A program made the position numbers and the translations under genes. Shown here piece after piece: positions 25,655-33,652 of a stretch of 64,000 bases of DNA (the first letter of the stretch is position 1; each line of letters starts with the position of its first letter). The stretch is from an uncultured Sutterella sp. (GTDB lineage Bacteria > Pseudomonadota > Gammaproteobacteria > Burkholderiales > Burkholderiaceae_F): positions 1 through 64,000 of the forward strand of contig CAJKSP010000007.1 of NCBI GenBank assembly GCA_905202595.1. Reading direction: 5' to 3'. A model generated the notes under the pieces. The model saw nothing but the letters and a program-made list of their open reading frames with translations, searched no databases and had not been told where the DNA came from.

Positions 25655-25741
25655 GAAGCTACAAAGATGAGCGGCATTTGCCGATGCTCATGCGCTTCGC
25701 GCCGGCGGCTCCCGAAACAATCAGAGGGGGAGACCCAGCTT

Positions 25742-26836
25742 ATGTTTGAAACCCAATACGAAGCGCTGCGCCGTCAAGGCATCAGCCGCCGCAGCTTCCT
25801 GCAGTTCTGCTCGCTTACTGCGGCGAGCCTCGGACTTGGCAGCGCCGGCGCAGAAGAAATCGCGCACGCCATGGAGACGAAGCCCCGCACGCCCGTCGTG
25901 TGGCTTCACGGCCTCGAGTGCACGTGCTGCACCGAATCCTTCATCCGCTCCTACACCCCGATCGCTCAGGACATGGTCCTGTCGATGATCTCGCTTGACT
26001 ACGACGACACCATCATGGCGGCGGCGGGCAAGCAGGCCGAAGAATCGCTCGAAGAGACGATCGAAAAGTACAAGGGCAACTACATCCTCGCCGTTGAGGG
26101 CAATGTTCCCCTCAATGACGACGGCATCAACTGCATTCCTGGCGGCGAGATCTTCCTCAACAAGATCAAGCACGTGGCCAAGAACGCCAAGGCTGTGATC
26201 GGCTGGGGCTCCTGCGCTGCCTGGGGCTGCGTCCAGGCCGCCAAGCCGAATCCGACGAAGGCTGTTCCGATCACCGAAGTGATCACCGACAAGCCCATCG
26301 TGCTCGTTCCGGGCTGCCCGCCGATTCCTGAAGTGATGACCTCCGTCATCACGTACATCCTCACGTACGACCGTCTGCCGCCGCTCGACCGCATGGGCCG
26401 TCCGAAGATGTTCTACGGCCAGCGCATTCACGACAAGTGCTATCGCCGCGGCCACTTTGACGCCGGCCAGTTCGCCGAGCGCTTCGACGACGAAGGCGCC
26501 AAGCTCGGCTACTGCCTCTACAAGCTCGGCTGCAAGGGCCCGACGACCTATGCGCCGTGCTCCACGGTTCAGTGGAACGAAGGCCTCTCGTGGCCTGTCA
26601 AGTCCGGCCACGGCTGCATCGGCTGCGCCGAACCGAACTTCTTCGACAAGGGCAGCTTCTACGAACACGAAACCACCGTCCTGCCCCCGGGCTTCGGCGG
26701 CGTCGAGGCGACCGTCGACAAGGTGGGCCTCGCGACCGTTGCGGTCGTGGGCGTCGCCGTGGCTGCGCATGCGGCTCTCTCCGCCGTGGCCCAGTCCCGT
26801 GCGAAGACCAACAAGGAAATCGGAGGTAAGGAATAA
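25742..26836 (+). CDS. hyaA: [NiFe]-hydrogenase small subunit, oxygen-tolerant group 1 type
   Basis: The electron-transfer subunit of a membrane-bound, periplasm-facing uptake hydrogenase. The 364-residue precursor has a Tat signal ([11 protein letters not shown]). The proximal-cluster ligands are C60, C62 and C63 (ECTCCTES), C158 and C163 (GSCAAWGC) and C192 (VPGCPP). That is six Cys, the [4Fe-3S] pattern of E. coli Hyd-1 rather than the usual four. Medial and distal clusters use Cys in [21 protein letters not shown] and GCIGC. A C-terminal hydrophobic anchor ([19 protein letters not shown]) holds it to the membrane. AGAGGGGGAGA precedes the ATG. Its TAA overlaps the ATG of hyaB. Confidence 0.95.
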   Translation: MFETQYEALRRQGISRRSFLQFCSLTAASLGLGSAGAEEIAHAMETKPRTPVVWLHGLECTCCTESFIRSYTPIAQDMVLSMISLDYDDTIMAAAGKQAEESLEETIEKYKGNYILAVEGNVPLNDDGINCIPGGEIFLNKIKHVAKNAKAVIGWGSCAAWGCVQAAKPNPTKAVPITEVITDKPIVLVPGCPPIPEVMTSVITYILTYDRLPPLDRMGRPKMFYGQRIHDKCYRRGHFDAGQFAERFDDEGAKLGYCLYKLGCKGPTTYAPCSTVQWNEGLSWPVKSGHGCIGCAEPNFFDKGSFYEHETTVLPPGFGGVEATVDKVGLATVAVVGVAVAAHAALSAVAQSRAKTNKEIGGKE

Positions 26837-28599
26837 TGAGCGAACGTCGTATTGTCGTGGACCCGGTCACCCGCATCGAGGGCCATCTCCGCGTCCAGGC
26901 CGTCATGGGAGATGACGGCGTCATCACGGATTCCATGAGCACCGGCACGATGTGGCGCGGTCTCGAGGTCATTCTGAAGGGCCGCGATCCGCGCGACGCC
27001 TGGGCGTTCGTGGAACGCATCTGCGGCGTCTGCACGGGCATTCACGCTCTGTCGGCCGTGCGCGCTGTTGAAGACGCCATCGGCATCAAGATCCCGAAGA
27101 ATGCGAACATCATCCGCAACCTGATCAACGCCACCCTCTACGTGCAGGACCACCTGGTTCACTTCTACCAGCTGTCCGCGCTCGACTGGGTCGACGTCGT
27201 CTCTGCTCTCGATGCCGATCCCCGCGAAACGGCCGAGCTGCAGCAGAAGATCAGCCCACATCATCCGCTCGCCGCGGTCGGCTATTTCCGCGACGTGCAG
27301 AACAAGCTCAAGAAGTTCGTCGCTTCCGGTCAGCTCGGCATCTTCAACAAGGGCTACTGGGGCCATCCGGCCATGAAGCTTCCGCCGGCCGTGAACCTGC
27401 TCGCCGTCGCGCACTACCTTGAAGTTCTCGACTTCCAGCGCGAGATCGTCCGTGTTCACACCATCCTCGGCGGCAAGAACCCGCATCCGAACTATCTGGT
27501 CGGCGGCGTCGCCTGCCCGATCAACATGAGCGACACGGGCGCTCAGGGCACGATGGTCAACGAGGTGACGCTCAACTACATGCGCAGCATCGCCAAGAAG
27601 TCCCTCGAGATGGTCGAGAACGTCTACCTGCCGGACATCAAGGCGATCGCCTCGTTCTATCCGGAATGGTTCAAGTACGGCGCCGGCCTCTCCAACAAGA
27701 ACGTGCTCTGCTACGGCGAATTCCCCGAGATTCCGAACGACTACTCGGACGCAAGCCTGCAGTTGCCGCGCGGCGCGATCCTCAACGGCAACCTCAACGA
27801 AGTCTTCGACGTCGACCTCAAGGATCCGGAACAGGTTCAGGAATTCGTCGATCACTCCTGGTACACGTATCCGGACGCCAACAAGGGGCTGCATCCGTGG
27901 GACGGCATCACCGAGCAGCACTATGAGCTGCCGAAGGGCACGGAAGGCACGAAGACGAAGTTCTCGTGGCTCACGGCCGACGGCAAGTACTCCTGGGTCA
28001 AGAGCCCGCGCTGGAAGGGCCACATGATGGAAGTGGGCCCGCTTGCCCGCCTCATCGTCGGCATTGCGAAGAACGTGCCGCACATCAAGGAGCCGGCTCT
28101 CGCGCTTCTGAAGGAGCTCAACCTCCCGCTCGAAGCCGTGTACTCGACCCTTGGCCGCCACGCTGCCCGCGCGCTCGAGTGCCACTGGGCCGCTCAGAAG
28201 ATGGTTCAGTACGTCGACGACCTCACCGCCAACATCAAGGCTGGCGACGAAGTTGCGGCGAACATGGAGTTCTGGGAACCCAAGACCTGGCCGAAGGAAT
28301 GCAAGGGCGTCGGCCCCTGCGAAGCCCCGCGCGGCGCTCTCGGCCATTGGTGCGTGATCAAGGACGGCCGCATCGCCAACTGGCAGGCTGTGGTGCCGAC
28401 GACGTGGAATGCGTCGCCGCGCTCCCCGGACGGCCAGAAGGGTGCGTTCGAGACCTCGCTCATCGGCACGCCGGTGGCCGATCCCGAGCGCCCGCTCGAA
28501 ATCATCCGCACGATTCACAGCTTCGACCCGTGCCTCGCATGCGCGACGCACCTCCTCACGCCGGAAGGCGAGGAGCTCTGCCGCGTTCAGGTTCGCTAA
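26836..28599 (+). CDS. hyaB: [NiFe]-hydrogenase large subunit
   Basis: The catalytic subunit that splits hydrogen. The 587-residue precursor carries the L1 motif RICGVCTGIH (C63, C66) and the C-terminal L2 motif DPCLACATH (C566, C569), giving the four Cys that bind the Ni-Fe centre. Fifteen residues follow His572 (starting LLTPEGEEL); this extension must be removed by a specific endopeptidase once nickel is in place. No gene for such a peptidase (HyaD/HupD type) is seen in the operon or window. Overlap with hyaA (TAATG) implies coupled translation. Sequence throughout resembles E. coli HyaB. Confidence 0.97.
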   Translation: MSERRIVVDPVTRIEGHLRVQAVMGDDGVITDSMSTGTMWRGLEVILKGRDPRDAWAFVERICGVCTGIHALSAVRAVEDAIGIKIPKNANIIRNLINATLYVQDHLVHFYQLSALDWVDVVSALDADPRETAELQQKISPHHPLAAVGYFRDVQNKLKKFVASGQLGIFNKGYWGHPAMKLPPAVNLLAVAHYLEVLDFQREIVRVHTILGGKNPHPNYLVGGVACPINMSDTGAQGTMVNEVTLNYMRSIAKKSLEMVENVYLPDIKAIASFYPEWFKYGAGLSNKNVLCYGEFPEIPNDYSDASLQLPRGAILNGNLNEVFDVDLKDPEQVQEFVDHSWYTYPDANKGLHPWDGITEQHYELPKGTEGTKTKFSWLTADGKYSWVKSPRWKGHMMEVGPLARLIVGIAKNVPHIKEPALALLKELNLPLEAVYSTLGRHAARALECHWAAQKMVQYVDDLTANIKAGDEVAANMEFWEPKTWPKECKGVGPCEAPRGALGHWCVIKDGRIANWQAVVPTTWNASPRSPDGQKGAFETSLIGTPVADPERPLEIIRTIHSFDPCLACATHLLTPEGEELCRVQVR

Positions 28600-28618
28600 G
28601 AAGCAAGGCAGGTAACTT

Positions 28619-29335
28619 ATGAAAATCGATCCGGTAACCTACGAGGTCGACACGTCCCAGGGCACTCACCCGCTTTACGTGTGGGAAGCCCCCGTCCGCG
28701 TCTGGCACTGGGCGATGGCCGCCTGCATGTTCGTGATGATCGCGACGGGCTTTCTGATCGGCTCGCCGCTCGTCTCGAACCTCGGGCCGACGTGGGACAC
28801 CTACGACTTCGCCAATATTCGTCTCTTCCACTTTGCCGCCGGGATCATCTTCACGGGGCTCATGGTCTACCGCCTCTACTGGGCGGTTGTCGGGAACAAG
28901 TATGCCCGCCAGATCTTCCTGCCCCCGTTCTGGTCCTTCAAGTGGTGGAAGGGCGTGATCGTCCAGGTCATGTACTACCTCTTCATGAGGAAGTCCAGCC
29001 CTGAATATGCGGGTCACAATCCGCTGGCTCAGGCTGCGATGTTCGCGTTCTTCTTCCTCGGCAGCGTCGTGATCATCATCACCGGCCTGGCGCTTTACGC
29101 TCAGGCCTGGGGCTGGGATACGGGCTGGATGAGCTGGTTCGGCTGGGTCTTCTCGCTCTTCGGCGACGCGCAGTCCGTGCGCACCGTGCATCATGCGGCC
29201 ATGTATGTGCTGATCATCTTCTCGATGGCGCACCTCTACATGTCTTTCCGCGAGGACGTGATGGGCGGCGCGACGACGCTCTCGTCGATGACGACCGGCC
29301 TGCGCATGTTCAAGGAGAATCACGGCGCGCACTAA
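28619..29335 (+). CDS. hyaC: hydrogenase b-type cytochrome subunit
   Basis: A 238-residue di-haem cytochrome b that passes electrons from the small subunit to the quinone pool. It has four transmembrane helices, with histidines placed as in HyaC/HupC: RVWHWAMAACMFV in helix 1, LFHFAAGIIF in helix 2 and VHHAAMYVLIIFSMAHLY in the last helix. It lies 19 bases after hyaB with AGGTAACTT near the start. A terminator follows, so the plus-strand operon is hyaABC only, without the hyaD-F genes found in E. coli. Confidence 0.94.
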   Translation: MKIDPVTYEVDTSQGTHPLYVWEAPVRVWHWAMAACMFVMIATGFLIGSPLVSNLGPTWDTYDFANIRLFHFAAGIIFTGLMVYRLYWAVVGNKYARQIFLPPFWSFKWWKGVIVQVMYYLFMRKSSPEYAGHNPLAQAAMFAFFFLGSVVIIITGLALYAQAWGWDTGWMSWFGWVFSLFGDAQSVRTVHHAAMYVLIIFSMAHLYMSFREDVMGGATTLSSMTTGLRMFKENHGAH

Positions 29336-29410
29336 GCCCGTTCTGATTCTTCTCAAGCGGCGTGCGGGGACTGAGCGCTATTGAAGCGCAAGGCACCCCG
29401 CCAACAAGCC

Positions 29411-29446
29411 AAAGCCCGTTCGGCAGCCATGCCGAACGGGCTTTTT
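29411..29446 (+). terminator. intrinsic terminator of hyaABC
   Basis: AAAGCCCGTTCGGC pairs with GCCGAACGGGCTTT around a 6-base loop, followed by TTTTT, 75 bases past the hyaC stop. Confidence 0.9.
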
Positions 29447-29546
29447 CCGTTCTGGCATCCTGCCGGCATGCAAAGGCCGCCGCGGCCGCCACTGCTAAGA
29501 TAAGAAGCGGGTGCACCCAGTCAGGAAGAAATCCTCGCCCAACATC

Positions 29547-30266
29547 ATGACGATTGAAGACAAAAGCGCACGCCACGTTAGGGCCCTCCCGAAAAAGAAG
29601 CCGGCTCACAAGCCGAGGCGCTCGGCCGCCAAGGCGAAGGCAGCCAAGCCGAAGGGGCGTCCGCGCGAATTCGACCGCACGGCGGCGCTCGTCGCCGCGC
29701 TGCGGCTCTTCTGGCGCCTCGGCTACGAGCCTGCGTCCGTGGCGGCGCTCTGCCGCGAGATGAAGATCAATCCGCCGAGCTTCTACGCGGCCTTCGGCAG
29801 CAAGGAGGCGCTCTTCATTGAAGCCGTGCTCTACTACGAGCGCGCCTATTGGTCGGAGCCGATCGCCGAAGTTGAGAAGTCGCCCAAGCCCCTCTGCGAA
29901 GCAATGAACGATTTCTTCTGCCGCGCTTGCGACGTGCTGCTCAGCAAGGAGAATCCGAGCGGCTGCATGGTGGTGCTTGCGGCGGTCAACATTTCTCCGG
30001 AAGAGAAGCGGATTGCCGAGCTCGTGCGGCGCCTTCGCGGAGAAACGCGCGCCTTCTTCAAGGCGCGCCTCGAGCGGGCGAAGGCGGAAGGGGAGCTGCG
30101 CGCCGATGCGGATGCCGAGGGCTTGGCTGACATTCTCAACATCATTCTCGAAGGCATGTCCATTCAGGCCAAGGACGGCTTGGACATCGAGTCGATGAAG
30201 CGCGCGGCGAAGTACGCGTCGGAGCTGCTGCGCCCGTTCGTCGTCGAGCAGCCTCAGAAGGCCTGA
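29547..30266 (+). CDS. TetR-family transcriptional regulator
   Basis: A 239-residue repressor-type regulator. After a Lys/Arg/Ala-rich leader (about 40 residues), GRPREFDRTAALVAALRLFW leads into the helix-turn-helix (GYEPASVAALCREMKINPPS then FYAAFGSKEALF). The C-terminal ligand domain is about 150 residues and contains CRACDVLLSKENPSGCMV, with Cys of unknown role. The frame also allows a GTG start 36 bases upstream, and neither start has an ideal ribosome-binding site. It stands alone between two terminators. Targets are unknown. Confidence 0.85.
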   Translation: MTIEDKSARHVRALPKKKPAHKPRRSAAKAKAAKPKGRPREFDRTAALVAALRLFWRLGYEPASVAALCREMKINPPSFYAAFGSKEALFIEAVLYYERAYWSEPIAEVEKSPKPLCEAMNDFFCRACDVLLSKENPSGCMVVLAAVNISPEEKRIAELVRRLRGETRAFFKARLERAKAEGELRADADAEGLADILNIILEGMSIQAKDGLDIESMKRAAKYASELLRPFVVEQPQKA

Positions 30267-30298
30267 GGCCGCTCAGCGGCCGCGGCATTGTGCAGGTC

Positions 30299-30346
30299 AA
30301 AAAAAGGGGAGCGTCCGCTGCTGAAGCGGTCCGCTCCCTCTTTTTT
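30299..30346. terminator. bidirectional terminator between TetR gene and gpmI
   Basis: AAAAAAGGGGAGCG and CGCTCCCTCTTTTTT pair with one mismatch, with an inner CCGCT/AGCGG helix. A run on one side and T run on the other serve the two converging genes. Confidence 0.87.
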
Positions 30347-30355
30347 GCCGGCGCC

Positions 30356-31891
30356 TCAAGCTTTGAAGGTGACGAGGCTGCGGCCCGTCATTTCAGCGGG
30401 CTGCGGCAGGCCCATGAGCGCGAGGACCGTCGGCGCAATGTCGGCGAGGACGCCGTCCTCGACTGACGCCACGCGCTCGGAAGCAACGACGATCGGCACC
30501 GGGTTGAGCGAGTGGGCGGTGTTGGGCGTGCCGTCGTCATTGAGGGCATGATCGGCGTTGCCGTGGTCGGCAACCTGAATGACGTCGTAGCCGTTGGCCA
30601 GCGCTGCTTCTACGACCGTCTTGGCACAGCCGTCGACGGCCTTGACCGCTTTGACGATGGCATCCCAGACGCCGGTGTGCCCGACCATGTCGCCGTTGGC
30701 GAAATTGAGGCAGATGAAGTCGTAGCGCTGCTCGGCCAGCGCATGGGCGAGCTTCTGCGCCACTTCCGGCGCGCTCATCTCCGGCTGCAGGTCGTAGGTG
30801 GCGACTTTGGGCGAGGGCACGAGAATGCGGTCTTCGCCCGGGAACGGGTCTTCGCGGCCGCCGTTGAGGAAGAACGTGACATGCGCGTACTTTTCCGTTT
30901 CGGCGATGCGAAGCTGCCGCAGGCCGAGCTCGGCGATGTACTCGCCGAGCGGACGCTTGACGTTCTCCTTCGGAAAGAGCACATGAAGCCCTTCGAACTT
31001 GGCGTCGTAGGGCGTCATTGTCGCGAACCAGAGGGGAAGGGGCTTCATGCCGGCTTCTTCATGCTGCGTGAGAACCGTCGTGAGCTCCTTGGCGCGGTCA
31101 TTGCGGAAATTGAGAAACACGACGGCGTCGCCCGGCTCGATGAGGCCGAGCGGGCGGCCGGCGGCATCGACCTTCTGCACGGCCGCGGCGAATTCGTCCG
31201 TAACGCCCTTGGCATAGAGCGCTTCAAGCGATGCGGAAAGGCTTTGAGTCGGCTCGCCCTTGCCCGCTGTCAGGAGGTCGTAGGCTTCGCGGATGCGCTC
31301 CCAGCGCTTGTCGCGGTCCATGGCGTAGTAGCGGCCGATGAAGCTCGAAAAGGTGCCGGCGCCTTCGCCGCGGGCGAGAAAATCCTCGAGCGACTTCACG
31401 AAGCCGAGGCCGCTTTTCGGGTCGGTGTCGCGTCCGTCGAGAAAGGCGTGCACGTAGACCTGATCGTCGGCGAGCCCCGCTTCGCGGCAGAGCTTCAGAA
31501 ACGCAAAGAGGTGCTCGATCGACGCATGAACGCCGCCGTCGGAAAGAAGGCCCATGAAGTGGAGGCGCGTTCCAGCCGACTTGGCGCGCTCAAGCAGCGC
31601 CTTGACTTCCGGATTCTCGCCGAGGCGGCCCTCTCGGCAGGCGCGGTTGATCTTCACGAGATCCTGATAGACCACGCGGCCGGCGCCGATGTTCAGATGG
31701 CCGACTTCAGAATTGCCCATCTGTCCGTCCGGCAGCCCCACGAAGGCGCCGTCCGTGCGCAGGCGCGCATGGGGCCAGCGCTTGGCAAGCGCCGTCAGAA
31801 ATTCGGGCTTTGCCGCAGCGATGGCGTCGCTCTTGGCGCCGCGGCCGTCGCCCCAGCCGTCGAGAATCATCAGAAGCACTTTGCGGTTCAT
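30356..31891 (-). CDS. gpmI: 2,3-bisphosphoglycerate-independent phosphoglycerate mutase
   Basis: The manganese-dependent glycolytic enzyme that interconverts 3- and 2-phosphoglycerate. The 511-residue protein has the alkaline-phosphatase-superfamily metal motifs: DGWGDG at the start, MGNSEVGH with the catalytic Ser61, DGRDTDP and RYYAMDRDKRW in the transferase domain, and NFANGDMVGHTG and ADHGNADH near the end. The ATG at 31891 has a strong AAGGAGGAAGG upstream, so the longer open frame is not used. Length matches the family (about 510-515). Confidence 0.97.
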   Translation of the reverse strand: MNRKVLLMILDGWGDGRGAKSDAIAAAKPEFLTALAKRWPHARLRTDGAFVGLPDGQMGNSEVGHLNIGAGRVVYQDLVKINRACREGRLGENPEVKALLERAKSAGTRLHFMGLLSDGGVHASIEHLFAFLKLCREAGLADDQVYVHAFLDGRDTDPKSGLGFVKSLEDFLARGEGAGTFSSFIGRYYAMDRDKRWERIREAYDLLTAGKGEPTQSLSASLEALYAKGVTDEFAAAVQKVDAAGRPLGLIEPGDAVVFLNFRNDRAKELTTVLTQHEEAGMKPLPLWFATMTPYDAKFEGLHVLFPKENVKRPLGEYIAELGLRQLRIAETEKYAHVTFFLNGGREDPFPGEDRILVPSPKVATYDLQPEMSAPEVAQKLAHALAEQRYDFICLNFANGDMVGHTGVWDAIVKAVKAVDGCAKTVVEAALANGYDVIQVADHGNADHALNDDGTPNTAHSLNPVPIVVASERVASVEDGVLADIAPTVLALMGLPQPAEMTGRSLVTFKA

Positions 31892-31997
31892 GAGGCCTTC
31901 CTCCTTGGGAGCCGTTGTCGAAAAGCAAAGGCCAGAGGGGCCTTGCATTAAAAGCGCCCTGATTGTACACGCGGGCGCCGCGGAGCCTGGCGCGCAC

Positions 31998-32051
31998 AAA
32001 AAAGCGGCGCGCTCTCCGCCCGCCCGGAAAGGGCTTCGAAGAGCGCGCCGC
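31998..32051 (-). terminator. intrinsic terminator of the first M20 amidohydrolase gene
   Basis: GCGGCGCGCTCT and its perfect complement form a 12-base stem, followed on the minus strand by TTTTTT. It lies 44 bases past the stop. Confidence 0.85.
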
Positions 32052-32094
32052 CTGGCCGATGGAGCCGCCGGCTTCAGGAGTCAGCGAAGCGGGC

Positions 32095-33306
32095 TCATGC
32101 GCGTTCAGCAAGCGCTTCGAGGCGTTCGCGGGCGAGCGTGCAGAAGAACCATGCGGCCGAGGGGAGAACGACGTCGTTGAAGTCGAACTTCGGATTGTGG
32201 CCGAGCGCCTGGTGTCCTTCGTCGACGATGCCCACGCGGAACATGATGCCCGGAACGAGCTTCTGGTACTCGGAGAAGTCCTCGCCGCCCGTCGAGCGCG
32301 GAATGGTCGTGACGCGGTCGGTGCCGAACATGTCTTCGCAGAGGCGGCGGGCAGCAGAGGCGCAGCCCGGATCGTTCACGACGACGGACGTGAGGCGGTC
32401 GTACTTGAGCTCGCCCTTGCAGCTCTGCGCTGCGGCGATGTGCTCGACCATGAGGCGCATCTGGCGCTCGATCTCCGTGCGGCAGGCCTCGCTGAAGGTG
32501 CGAACCGTGCCGCTCATGCGGATGCGGTTCGGAATGACGTTGGGCGCTGCGTACTGGCCTGCTTCGATCGAGCAGACCGAGAGCACGACGCTTTCGAACG
32601 GATCAGTCTTGCGCGAGCAGATCGTCTGGAGCGATTCATAGAGGAGCGCCGCAGCGGGCATCGGATCGATGCCGGCGTGCGGGCGCGCCGCATGGACGCC
32701 GCGGCCTTCGAGCGAAATGTAGAAGAAGTCGCAGGACGCCTGCGTTGCGCCTTCGCGGAAGCCGAAGGAGCCCGCGGGAATCGTCGAGTCGGCATGCGCG
32801 CCATAGACCTCGGCGATGCCGTACTTCTCAAAGATGCCGCTCGCGACGACCGCGCGGGCGCCGCTGCCGATTTCTTCAGCCGGCTGGAAGATCGCGATGA
32901 CGCGTCCCGGGAAGTCTCGGTGCGCCTGCAGATAGCGGAGCGTGAGCGTCATCCAGGCAGCATGGCCGTCATGGCCGCAGGCGTGGCTGCGGCAGACGGT
33001 GCTGGCCCACGGATGGCCGGATTCGTCCGGCATGGCCAGCGCGTCAATGTCGGCGCGCAGCGCAATGGTCTTGCCCGGACGGTCGCCGTCGATCTCGACG
33101 ACGAGGCCGCCCTTCACCGTGGTCGAATCGATCTTCTCGATGCCGTAGCTGCGCAGCGCCTTTTCAATGAGGCCGCATGTCCGAGGCGTTTCAAAGCCCA
33201 GTTCGGGGTGCGCATGAATGTCGTGGCGGATCGCCGCGGCGTCGTCAGCCCAGGCGAGGATTTCTGCGGGGACCTTGTCCTCGTAAAGCCATTGAGTTGC
33301 AGCCAT
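32095..33306 (-). CDS. M20-family amidohydrolase (hippurate/N-acyl amino acid hydrolase type)
   Basis: A 403-residue di-metal aminoacylase. Metal and catalytic motifs of the M20D group are visible: RHDIHAHPELGFE, RADIDALAMPDE, ACGHDGHAAW, FQPAEEIGSGAR with the general-base Glu pair, GRGVHAARPH in the dimerisation domain and STGGEDFSEY near the end. Such enzymes remove acyl groups from amino acids or cleave dipeptides and folate-like conjugates. It is transcribed away from a solute-binding protein gene 346 bases upstream, which could supply its substrate. A second M20 gene at about 58.3 kb is a clear paralogue. Substrate unknown. Confidence 0.9.
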   Translation of the reverse strand: MAATQWLYEDKVPAEILAWADDAAAIRHDIHAHPELGFETPRTCGLIEKALRSYGIEKIDSTTVKGGLVVEIDGDRPGKTIALRADIDALAMPDESGHPWASTVCRSHACGHDGHAAWMTLTLRYLQAHRDFPGRVIAIFQPAEEIGSGARAVVASGIFEKYGIAEVYGAHADSTIPAGSFGFREGATQASCDFFYISLEGRGVHAARPHAGIDPMPAAALLYESLQTICSRKTDPFESVVLSVCSIEAGQYAAPNVIPNRIRMSGTVRTFSEACRTEIERQMRLMVEHIAAAQSCKGELKYDRLTSVVVNDPGCASAARRLCEDMFGTDRVTTIPRSTGGEDFSEYQKLVPGIMFRVGIVDEGHQALGHNPKFDFNDVVLPSAAWFFCTLARERLEALAERA

Positions 33307-33652
33307 AGCAAAATCGATCGGCCGAGCCGCCCCGTCCGCAAGCGGACGCCGGGCGCCGTCAGCCGAAGCCTCCCAAAGGAAAAAGAATGGAGCGCATCAG
33401 CGCAGAGCGGAGCGCCTGCGGCGCGGCCGCAGGACGTTCGAGAGAAAAAGCATAGGAGGGCTCGGCTGCGGAGGCGAAGGCGCAGTCTGTGCGGACGGCT
33501 GCTTTAGCGCAGTCCTTTGACGAATCGCCTGCGGCCTGCGCAAAACGTCCTATGCGCTTCAGCCGGACTGACGCCCGCGAGGGCGAAGAATGAAATGAGC
33601 TGTCCGCTCAAAAGAAGCGGCGTTTCCTTTCATTCCATTTGAAGGAGGTCCT
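33307..33652. promoter_or_regulatory. divergent region between amidohydrolase and solute-binding protein
   Basis: 346 bases without a convincing ORF. Next to the solute-binding protein start, GAATGAAA (33588-33595) and TTTCATTC (33628-33635) pair, with an inner CCGCT/AGCGG helix, forming a stem-loop that ends about 10 bases before the ribosome-binding site. Nothing else stands out. Confidence 0.45.

Larger units (their letters stand above)
25249..25741. promoter_or_regulatory. divergent control region between hyp and hya operons
   Basis: A 493-base gene-free region. It holds a GGGGTAGT repeat pair, a perfect 14-base palindrome, a possible -24/-12 promoter and a long hairpin within the hya leader, all entered separately. 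An in-frame extension of hyaA back to 25553 is open but would bury the Tat signal, so it is treated as leader. Confidence 0.6.

Noticed and set aside
25553..25741. Extended N-terminus for the hydrogenase small subunit
   Set aside because: The frame is open for 63 codons upstream, but this would bury the Tat signal, and a strong ribosome-binding site fits the ATG at 25742.
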